Part shown: piece by piece, positions 7,311-13,026 of the stretch
How positions within the stretch are numbered: position 1 is the first letter of the stretch
Layout: every line of letters begins with the position of its first letter
Assembly (NCBI GenBank): GCA_011065235.1
Contig: JAAKFB010000009.1
Coordinates: 1 to 15,651 of the forward strand
Length of the DNA stretch: 15,651 bases
Source: Chlamydiota bacterium
GTDB taxonomy: Bacteria > Chlamydiota > Chlamydiia > Chlamydiales > Rhabdochlamydiaceae
Direction of reading: 5' to 3'
The notes under the pieces: model-generated
Seen by the model: only the letters and a program-made list of their open reading frames with translations
What the model was told of the DNA's origin: nothing
The model's database searches: none
Translations under genes and position numbers: made by a program

Positions 7311-7814
7311 TTCAGTTTTTTCTTTAAATAAACGTGCGTCATTAGCCTGTTGATCTAGGTGTTTTGCGTACGTCCAATGAGAGGAAACTTCTTTGACCGC
7401 TACAGGCCAAAGCCTTTTAATCCCAATAGCTCCCAGCGCATAACTCGCCACATGGGTCACACAGCTAGCAGCGAAACGAACAGCCGGATGCAAATGAACT
7501 CCCGAGAGATGAGCCATATTTCCAAGAAATCCAAGAACAATTGGAGTGGCAACTTGTGCGATTAGAAAAGCTGAATAGGCAATCCCGCCAGCTGCCAATA
7601 TGCCTCCAATAACTAAAGCGATTGCATGGATGCGCTGACTTGAGGCATCATCTTGGCAAATTGTTTTAACGACAGTACATTGCTCTTTATTGAGCTGATC
7701 CACATCATAGGTGCGCCATCCTGTATTTTTATCAACCGTGTAAATGGGCGGTTTCTCAACAGGGGGTAGTTCCACAACGGGGGGTGGAGTGGGAGTTTTG
7801 TTAAAGTTAAACAT
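7308..7814 (-). CDS. Small Inc-like membrane protein (paralogue B), proline-rich N-terminus
   Basis: 168 residues. The start is well supported: AAGGAGG at 7823-7829 lies 8 bases before the ATG. The N-terminus is proline-rich and polar (7-30, TPTPPPVVELPP). Two hydrophobic segments follow at about 63-87 (IALVIGGILAAGGIAYSAFLI) and 89-125, giving a bilobed profile. The C-terminal region ends in a charged helix after SSHWTYAK. It shares layout and the S-x-H-W-x-x-A tail with the protein at 6836-7249. There is no signal peptide, as is usual for type III-exported chlamydial Inc proteins; export was not tested. It is the first gene of the minus-strand run and faces the divergent AT-rich promoter region. 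Confidence 0.65.
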   Translation of the reverse strand: MFNFNKTPTPPPVVELPPVEKPPIYTVDKNTGWRTYDVDQLNKEQCTVVKTICQDDASSQRIHAIALVIGGILAAGGIAYSAFLIAQVATPIVLGFLGNMAHLSGVHLHPAVRFAASCVTHVASYALGAIGIKRLWPVAVKEVSSHWTYAKHLDQQANDARLFKEKTE

Positions 7815-7953
7815 ATTTTTATCCTCCTTAAGAAATAGTTAAACTACTATTATAAAATAATAGACGATTACATTATACGATTATAATATTATTTAATAAG
7901 CAGTAAATTTTTCATTTGCGCAAAAATTTGCTTCAATTTTAATATCAAAGACG
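7815..7953. promoter_or_regulatory. AT-rich divergent promoter region with repeats
   Basis: This gap separates the minus-strand gene at 7814 from the + strand gene at 7954. For the minus strand, TTTACT (7902-7907), a 16-base spacer and TATAAT (7880-7885) form a fair promoter; further TATAAT hexamers lie at 7872-7877 and 7849-7854. For the + strand, TATAAT at 7882-7887 is the best -10, with only a weak TAGACG 15 bases upstream. Other structure: an inverted repeat at 7903-7912/7922-7931 around a TTTGCGCAAA palindrome, a 7 bp inverted repeat CTATTAT/ATAATAG at 7847-7863, and a 13-base-spaced direct repeat ACGATTA (7864-7870 and 7877-7883) over the -10 region. These could be operator sites; no regulator is identified. 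Confidence 0.45.
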
Positions 7954-8634
7954 ATGCGCTATCTCTTTTGCCTCCTCTTACTCTGCAGCTCCCTTGTGGC
8001 TGCTCCTCCCAAAGTGGTTATTTTCGACTATGGAGGGGTCGTTGCCAAGGTCGATCGCCGCCCTGTAATCGGCTTTCTATCGGAAAGTCTCGATATCCCC
8101 TATCGAAAAGTCAAAAAAGATTTTTCCTCTGAAAAATTCTATATAGCTTTAAACCGATCGCTGAATTATTGGGAACATTACTCCCATAAGCAGCTATCCA
8201 GAGATTGGATTGAAGAATTGGAGCGTCACAAACGGATGATCGTGCAGCCTACCCTTGGAATGCAGGATTTAATCCTCATGATCAAAAATCAGGGAATCCA
8301 AGTGGCTCTACTGTCCAATACAAATACCCATCGGGCCCGCTTCATCGAGTCGATGGGAGGATATGACTTGTTTGATCCTGTCTTGCTCTCTTGTTTTTTG
8401 GGTGTTAGAAAGCCGCACCCCAAGATCTATAAGAAGCTCTTGAAAAACCTCAAGTATCCAGCAAAAGACTGTCTCTTTGTTGATAATCAAGCGCAAAATG
8501 TGGAAGCTGGGAAAAAAATGGGGATCAATGGCATTGTGTTTGAATCGGTCGATCAGCTCGCGGAAGCCCTCAAGCAAGAGGGAATAGAATTAAAAATCAG
8601 CCATAGAGGAACCAGATCCGCAGAGAAATTATGA
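7954..8634 (+). CDS. Secreted HAD-superfamily phosphatase, YihX-like
   Basis: 226 residues. The first 17 (MRYLFCLLLLCSSLVAA) form a clear signal peptide, followed directly by a HAD subfamily IA domain. Motif I is FDYGG with nucleophile D25; the usual second aspartate is glycine (G27), as in E. coli YihX (glucose-1-phosphatase, FDLGN). Motif II is S121 in LLSNTN, motif III K153 in VRKPHPKIY, motif IV D177 with N178 in place of the second Asp. The SNTN, LGVRKP and VDNxxxNVEA signatures are YihX-like. Most relatives are cytoplasmic, so a predicted exported one is unusual; a periplasmic sugar-phosphate substrate is inference. SD is weak. Convergent with the glycosyltransferase at 8667, with a shared terminator. 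Confidence 0.85.
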   Translation: MRYLFCLLLLCSSLVAAPPKVVIFDYGGVVAKVDRRPVIGFLSESLDIPYRKVKKDFSSEKFYIALNRSLNYWEHYSHKQLSRDWIEELERHKRMIVQPTLGMQDLILMIKNQGIQVALLSNTNTHRARFIESMGGYDLFDPVLLSCFLGVRKPHPKIYKKLLKNLKYPAKDCLFVDNQAQNVEAGKKMGINGIVFESVDQLAEALKQEGIELKISHRGTRSAEKL

Positions 8635-8668
8635 TCGCGAAGTGCCTCTGTGTTCTCTATGGTTTTTT
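8592..8668. terminator. Bidirectional terminator-like inverted repeat
   Basis: CCATAGAG (8601-8608) pairs with CTCTATGG (8655-8662), and an inner CAGAG/CTCTG pair (8621-8625 with 8646-8650) extends the stem. Six Ts follow on the + strand (8663-8668), and the A-run at 8592-8596 supplies a T-run on the minus strand. The structure spans the last codons of the HAD gene and touches the stop of the convergent glycosyltransferase at 8667, so it could stop transcription from both sides. The apical loop is long, which weakens the call. Confidence 0.5.
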
Positions 8669-9515
8669 ATAGAAAACCTGCAATCTCGAGGAGGAAGATG
8701 TCTTTAGGAGTCACCTTTTTTAACGGGGCTCCCTCCTCGTTTGGAAGAGAGGCCTCCTCCTGCAGGGGATCCCAATAGGGCTCCACCTCTTTATACTCAT
8801 AACCCCTCACAAAATCACCCTCGGTTTCCATAAGAGCCTCCCAATCTCGCTCCCAATGATGTCCCCAAGAACGGACTTTTTGAAGCATTTCCTCTTTTGT
8901 CCTCACCCAGCTATAGTGATGAACGAGAGGCTTTCCATCTAGGACATATTCTCGCTCTTTCTTTCCTTCGATTTTGAAGAACATCCCCATCCTTTCATCT
9001 TCATTGAGTAGGAGCTCTGTGGTAAGCAGATCACGCCTGATCAACAACGGACCATCGGGATAGACGGTGGCACACTGGCGCGCCGTCTTGAAATACCAAT
9101 AGGTGGCAAAACGCAAGGACGCATAGTCGGTGAAGGGAACTTGTCTGAGATTTGCGGCAAAAATCTCATCGACATCGAGGAAAAGGACATAGTCGATGTC
9201 CGCGTGTAGAAAATAGGTCCCAATTAGGCGGGCACTATTGTGCCAATGTTGCGCCCAGCCGGGACTTTGGGGGATCCATTTCGAGGGAGTGCCATACACC
9301 TCTTCTTCGCTATACGCAAACTCGATGAAATCGATGTCGGGGTATTTGTGATAGAGGCGTTGGAGCAACGAGAGGTCTTCGGGCTTACCATTATAAAAGT
9401 GATCGCACACGGGAATCACGATTTGATCGGAAAAGGAGGCAACTGAGCGGATGCACTTATCCAAAAACCGGAGATCATGGGTGCAAAAGTTGATAACCGA
9501 GGCGAGTTTAGTCAT
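8667..9515 (-). CDS. GT-A-fold glycosyltransferase, family 2-like (paralogue 2)
   Basis: 282 residues, the same length as the paralogue at 5983-6831 and clearly homologous along its whole length: shared SDQI-x-IPVCDHF, GKPE-x-x-SLLQ, HNS/L-RLIGTY, LFLDVDEI (DVD at 114-116), HHYSWVR (199-205), KVRSWGH and VEPY. A GT-A nucleotide-sugar transferase with metal-binding DxD is the natural reading; donor and acceptor are unknown. There is no signal peptide or membrane helix. The start ATG at 9515 lies inside the end of the NamZ gene (8-base overlap), with no separate SD, so translation is likely coupled. Last gene of the minus-strand three-gene operon, ending in the terminator-like repeat at 8592-8668. 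Confidence 0.83.
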   Translation of the reverse strand: MTKLASVINFCTHDLRFLDKCIRSVASFSDQIVIPVCDHFYNGKPEDLSLLQRLYHKYPDIDFIEFAYSEEEVYGTPSKWIPQSPGWAQHWHNSARLIGTYFLHADIDYVLFLDVDEIFAANLRQVPFTDYASLRFATYWYFKTARQCATVYPDGPLLIRRDLLTTELLLNEDERMGMFFKIEGKKEREYVLDGKPLVHHYSWVRTKEEMLQKVRSWGHHWERDWEALMETEGDFVRGYEYKEVEPYWDPLQEEASLPNEEGAPLKKVTPKDIFLLEIAGFL

Positions 9516-10716
9516 ACAGGAGATACTTCTGTCTTTTCTCTAAAAAGGCTTTCCGCTCGTCTTTGTCGTACCCAATGAGTTTCCAGGCAACATATTGTTC
9601 TTTTTCAATGATATTGAAAATATCTTCACATCCATTGACTTTGCAAAAAGAGCTTTTGTCTGCGGGCGTAAGCTCTCCCATTTTTGCTCGAAAGGGAATG
9701 GGATAAAGGGTTTTGAGCATGCCGATTAGCATGTATTGAACGGCAAGGGGACGGTATTTATGGGGATCGGTGATCGTGATTTTCACTCCTTCGCACTGCT
9801 TGTCTTTGAACTTCCCATAAAAAGGGCGATAGTGAAAGGGAAGGAATTTCACACCGGGCAGCTTTTGAGCATTCAGTTTGGCAGCAAAGTCTTCGGCATC
9901 TATCCAAGGTGCTCCCACAACTTTGAAGGGCAAGGTGTATCCAATGCCAATATTGACAATGCCTAAATTTCCTAAAATCCCAGTCGATGCATAGTAAAAG
10001 GGGGTGTCGGGCTCTGGGATGTAGGGGCTTGTCGGGATCCACGAAAGTCCGGTGTCTTTGTAGGTCATATTCCGCTTCCAGCCTGACATGGGGACAATTT
10101 GAAGCTTGCACCCAATTTTGTACTCTTCATTGAAAAAGCGGGCGAGCTCTCCGACGGTCATCCCATGACAGTAGGGAACATTGATGTAGCCCAAGAAGGA
10201 GCGCCATTTGTCCTGAAGCATGGGGCCATCGACGACGAGTCCCCCCATTGGATTTGGCCGGTCGAGGACGACGACGGGGATATTTTTTTTCGCCGCTTCT
10301 TCCATCGCATAAAAAAGGGTAGAAACATAGGTGTATGAGCGGCAACCGATTTCCTGGATGTCATAGACAAGGACGTCGACATCTTTGAGCATCTCATCCG
10401 TTGGGCGTCTCGTCTCTCCGTGCAGGCTGAAAATCTGAATCCCATCTTTGCTTTTGGTGTGGTGGATTTTTTCTGATGCGGATAATGCCCCTGCAATGCC
10501 GTGTTCGGGAGAGAAAATTGTGGTGAGTTTGGTATTTTTCTTGAAGAGCTCGATTGTCGAGCATAATTGACTGTCGACTCCTGTGTGATTGGTGATCAGT
10601 CCCACCCGTCTTTTGTGGGTAGCAACGCTGTTGCCCTCTTCAAAAAAACGGTCGATCCCCAGCTGGACATTCGAAAAGAGGGTGAATGGAAGGAGTAGAA
10701 AAATCAGGAGTTTCAT
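9508..10716 (-). CDS. namZ: Secreted exo-beta-N-acetylmuramidase (NamZ family, DUF1343, GH171)
   Basis: 402 residues, usual family length. A signal peptide (MKLLIFLLLPFTLFS, cleavage near 15-17) points to the periplasm. Family landmarks occur in order: NHTG (43-46), SPEHG (69-73), SLHGETRRP (97-105), YDIQEIGCRSYTYVSTL (118-134), DRPNPMGG (152-159) and CHGMTVGELA (183-192). E71 and E122 are candidate active-site glutamates. B. subtilis NamZ removes terminal MurNAc from peptidoglycan fragments, and the same job is expected here on the small chlamydial peptidoglycan pool. The ATG at 10716 overlaps the stop of the upstream DxD transferase (ATGA), and the gene overlaps the downstream glycosyltransferase by 8 bases, so all three are one operon. 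It lies beside the Tol-Pal operon, which also acts on the cell wall. Confidence 0.9.
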   Translation of the reverse strand: MKLLIFLLLPFTLFSNVQLGIDRFFEEGNSVATHKRRVGLITNHTGVDSQLCSTIELFKKNTKLTTIFSPEHGIAGALSASEKIHHTKSKDGIQIFSLHGETRRPTDEMLKDVDVLVYDIQEIGCRSYTYVSTLFYAMEEAAKKNIPVVVLDRPNPMGGLVVDGPMLQDKWRSFLGYINVPYCHGMTVGELARFFNEEYKIGCKLQIVPMSGWKRNMTYKDTGLSWIPTSPYIPEPDTPFYYASTGILGNLGIVNIGIGYTLPFKVVGAPWIDAEDFAAKLNAQKLPGVKFLPFHYRPFYGKFKDKQCEGVKITITDPHKYRPLAVQYMLIGMLKTLYPIPFRAKMGELTPADKSSFCKVNGCEDIFNIIEKEQYVAWKLIGYDKDERKAFLEKRQKYLLYD

Positions 10717-11300
10717 CGGTAGCGCCTCGAGGCTTGTCTTTGTTCAATCACCACTTGATCGTCGTTAATAAAAAAGGTATCGAGATCAAAGATCTTACAA
10801 TAACTCACGGGCAATGGCAAAACTTTTGCATCCCTATTTTCTAGCAATACGTCATATAGGGAGATTTGATCAACAAATGGAGGAGGGTTTTCTTCTTGTG
10901 AAAGCTGTAGGCACCTGTCAACCCAGGCTTGCACCAGTTGCTTTGCCCCTTCGGTTTGGTTGATGAAAATGGTCGCTGCATTGATGGCATGCTCGCGGTT
11001 TCCCTGGAACACTTCCATAAAACGGACAGAAAAATCCACCTGTTCGAAGAGGGAAAAATCGGGTTTCTGAAGAAAAACTGCATCGGCATCGACCCAAAGA
11101 AGCGGGGTTTTTGCCTTTTCCAATTTTTCCATGATGAACAGGGGTTTCATCGCCACATTTTTTTCCCAACTTCCCCTCGATTCTAGAGGTTCAGCCTCTA
11201 GGGGAATCCCAAAATTGGCGCACGATGTTTTTAATTCCATCACCTCTTGTTGATAAGGGGTGTTTGGGGTATAAAAGCAAATGACTTTAACTGGATGCAT
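10713..11300 (-). CDS. Putative nucleotide-sugar glycosyltransferase (DxD, GT-A fold)
   Basis: 195 residues from the ATG at 11300, which has AAGGG about nine bases upstream; a TTG at 11327 would add nine residues without support. An early beta strand (VKVICFYTPN) is followed by WVDADAVFL, with D71-A-D73 as metal/nucleotide-sugar motif. NAATIFINQT (108-117) and VDQISLYDVL (143-152) follow, and the protein ends in a basic QRQASRRYR tail. This order is typical of short GT-A transferases of the putative nucleotide-diphospho-sugar transferase type. It is not closely similar to the two GT2-like paralogues nearby. No signal peptide. First gene of the operon with namZ; its start codon is only a few bases from that of the divergent tolQ. 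Substrate unknown. Confidence 0.75.
   Translation of the reverse strand: MHPVKVICFYTPNTPYQQEVMELKTSCANFGIPLEAEPLESRGSWEKNVAMKPLFIMEKLEKAKTPLLWVDADAVFLQKPDFSLFEQVDFSVRFMEVFQGNREHAINAATIFINQTEGAKQLVQAWVDRCLQLSQEENPPPFVDQISLYDVLLENRDAKVLPLPVSYCKIFDLDTFFINDDQVVIEQRQASRRYR
11247..11275 (+). promoter_or_regulatory. Candidate promoter of the Tol-Pal operon
   Basis: TTGTTG (11247-11252), a 17-base spacer and TATAAA (11270-11275) lie just before the tol genes, giving a start near 11282 and a leader of roughly 13-22 bases. The -35 matches consensus in only three positions; a TTGATA at 11250-11255 is better but 14 bases from the -10. The site lies within the coding region of the divergent gene. Confidence 0.4.
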
Positions 11301-11303
11301 AAG

Positions 11304-12008
11304 ATGACCCTTTTTGCTAGTAATCAAGCGCTGTTTTCAGCTTATTTTCAAGCGGATTTTTTTGGCAAATGTATCTTTTTGGGTCTTTTTGCCCTTTCAA
11401 TCATCTGCTGGGTGGTTTTGGTTTATAAGACTCTCCAGGTGCGGAAAGCAAAAAAATTAGCCTTTGCCTTTGAAAAAGTTTTTAACAAAAACAAAGAACA
11501 ACTGCTCAATATGAGTGTAAAGCAGTCCCATCCCTTTGCTGAAGTTTTTGTAGCACTCAAACAAAAAACACTGGAAATTCTCAACAAAAATCACTTCTTT
11601 GCTGAAGACAAAGAAACCATCTATCTCACCCGAAGCGATCTGGATCTCGTCGAATCTCATGTCCTCACTACGATTTCTTCTGAGTCTAAACGGCTCGAAA
11701 AAAACCTCTTTGTCCTCTCTACGATTTACTCTCTGGCTCCCTTTTTGGGTCTTCTTGGAACCGTCTGGGGAATTTTAGTCACTTTTTCTGAATTGCAGAC
11801 AGGTGGTAGCGCCACTTCCAACACGGCGATGCTCGGTGGGCTCTCAACAGCGCTCGCTACTACTGTTTTGGGTCTTTTGATCGCAATCCCCGCTCTTGTT
11901 TCTTATAACTGGCTGCGCAACACGTTCAAATACCTCTCTTCAGATATGGAGGATTTTCTCTACAAGCTTCTCTCCACTTTAGAACTCCAATACCGCAAAC
12001 CTTTATGA
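11304..12008 (+). CDS. tolQ: TolQ/ExbB-type proton channel protein
   Basis: 235 residues from ATG 11304; an ATG at 11295 would add three residues and cannot be excluded. Member of the MotA/TolQ/ExbB family, which uses proton motive force together with TolR/ExbD. Three membrane helices are visible: about 17-40, then two in the conserved C-terminal block, APFLGLLGTVWGILVTF and LSTALATTVLGLLIAIPAL. The middle is a charged cytoplasmic loop. The SD is poor (GGAT). The stop overlaps the start of the next gene by four bases (ATGA). Context with tolB and pal makes a Tol role (outer-membrane invagination during division) likelier than TonB-type import; in Chlamydia this gene is often labelled exbB. 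Confidence 0.92.
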   Translation: MTLFASNQALFSAYFQADFFGKCIFLGLFALSIICWVVLVYKTLQVRKAKKLAFAFEKVFNKNKEQLLNMSVKQSHPFAEVFVALKQKTLEILNKNHFFAEDKETIYLTRSDLDLVESHVLTTISSESKRLEKNLFVLSTIYSLAPFLGLLGTVWGILVTFSELQTGGSATSNTAMLGGLSTALATTVLGLLIAIPALVSYNWLRNTFKYLSSDMEDFLYKLLSTLELQYRKPL

Positions 12009-12427
12009 GACAAAAAAGACTCGTTCATTTAACCGATTCTGCAGAAGACCAAGGAAGTATCAATCTCACTCCCCTCATCGATGTGGTGTTTGTCGTCCTC
12101 ATCCTTTTTATTTTGATCGCCCCCATGTTGGAAACGGATAAAGTAAAACTCGCAAATGGCCCGGCAAGAGAGGGCAGCGCAGCCACCAATCCCAGCTCTC
12201 TTGTCATCCACGTGCATGAGGACAACACTCTTTGGATCAACAAAAGGGAAATCCAAGAGCAAAGTCTGCGCCCCCTTCTACAAGCTCTTCATGCAAAAAA
12301 CCCGAAACTCATTCCCCAGCTTTATCAAGATCGCGGGGCTTTTTTTGGCACGTATCAGTTGGTCAAAAATGCAGTCGAAGAAGCGGGATTTGAAGAGCTC
12401 GATGTGATCTTGGAACCTGGAAGATGA
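12005..12427 (+). CDS. tolR: TolR/ExbD-type proton channel subunit
   Basis: 140 residues, normal length. One membrane helix (about 24-41) begins with PLIDVVFVVLILF; D26 is the conserved proton-carrying aspartate of TolR/ExbD. The rest is a small periplasmic domain (SLVIHVHEDNTLWINKREI onwards). It overlaps tolQ upstream and the tolA-like gene downstream by four bases each, so the three are translationally coupled and their products should form the inner-membrane motor. In Chlamydia the orthologue is often named exbD. Confidence 0.93.
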   Translation: MRQKRLVHLTDSAEDQGSINLTPLIDVVFVVLILFILIAPMLETDKVKLANGPAREGSAATNPSSLVIHVHEDNTLWINKREIQEQSLRPLLQALHAKNPKLIPQLYQDRGAFFGTYQLVKNAVEEAGFEELDVILEPGR

Positions 12428-13026
12428 AGAAGACCTGGTTATTTGTTATTGGTGCGCATCTGGGAATTGTTTTGTGGATGGCTCTTTGGATGCCTATAAA
12501 AACAAGCGCTAAAAAACCGCTGCAAGTGCACACGATGGTGGCGCAAACTCCTCCTCCTCCTCCTCTAGCTCTTGCGCCGAAAAAAACCACTCCCGTGAAA
12601 AAAGCGCCTGTTAAAAAGGCTCCGATGAAAAAACCGTCCCCGACTGTCCCGGCATTTCTTGCGCGTCAATTGCAAGAAAGCATTGCCAAAATTGAACAGA
12701 AAAGCCATAAAGAGGTACCCAAGAAGCCACTTCAGGCGCCTAAGTGGATTCCAGAGCTGAAAGTCGATGGAGAATCGCATTTTGCACAAGATTTGATTGA
12801 GTGTTTGCAAAATACTCTCGAACTCCCGGAAGTGGGCGCTGTGAAAGTGGAGCTGACGCTAAATAACAACGGGTCATTTATCCAGATGCGTATCTTGCAA
12901 AGTGAAAGTGAGAGAAACCGGAAATTTTTAGAAGAGGAGCTCAAAGCGCTCCATTACCCCGCTTTCAGCGGTAGTTTGAAAACAGAAAAGGAGCATGCCT
13001 TTGTCATTTCGTTCTGTAGTCATTAA
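12424..13026 (+). CDS. tolA: TolA/TonB-like energy transducer
   Basis: 200 residues, shorter than E. coli TolA. One N-terminal membrane anchor (about 4-25, WLFVIGAHLGIVLWMALW), then a proline/lysine-rich stretch (43-75) with six prolines in a row and a repeated VKKAP unit, as in TonB and short TolA proteins. A charged helical part (80-105) precedes a small C-terminal domain (about 120-200) with KVELTLNNNGSFIQMRIL, resembling the beta strands of the TolA/TonB C-terminal domain. Position between tolR and tolB and the 4-base overlap with tolR support a TolA role: spanning the periplasm from TolQR to TolB/Pal. It corresponds by position to CT598 of C. trachomatis, usually left hypothetical. The start has GGAAG just upstream. 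Confidence 0.78.
   Translation: MKKTWLFVIGAHLGIVLWMALWMPIKTSAKKPLQVHTMVAQTPPPPPLALAPKKTTPVKKAPVKKAPMKKPSPTVPAFLARQLQESIAKIEQKSHKEVPKKPLQAPKWIPELKVDGESHFAQDLIECLQNTLELPEVGAVKVELTLNNNGSFIQMRILQSESERNRKFLEEELKALHYPAFSGSLKTEKEHAFVISFCSH

Noticed and set aside
11247..11303. Upstream TTG start for tolQ at 11247
   Set aside because: It would put polar residues ahead of the first helix without an SD and would include the predicted -35/-10 region; ATG 11304 (or 11295) fits the family better.
12583..12633. Short repeat encoding VKKAP/VKKAP/MKK in the tolA-like gene as a tandem repeat array
   Set aside because: It is a normal proline/lysine-rich linker of TonB/TolA type with only two or three loose units.
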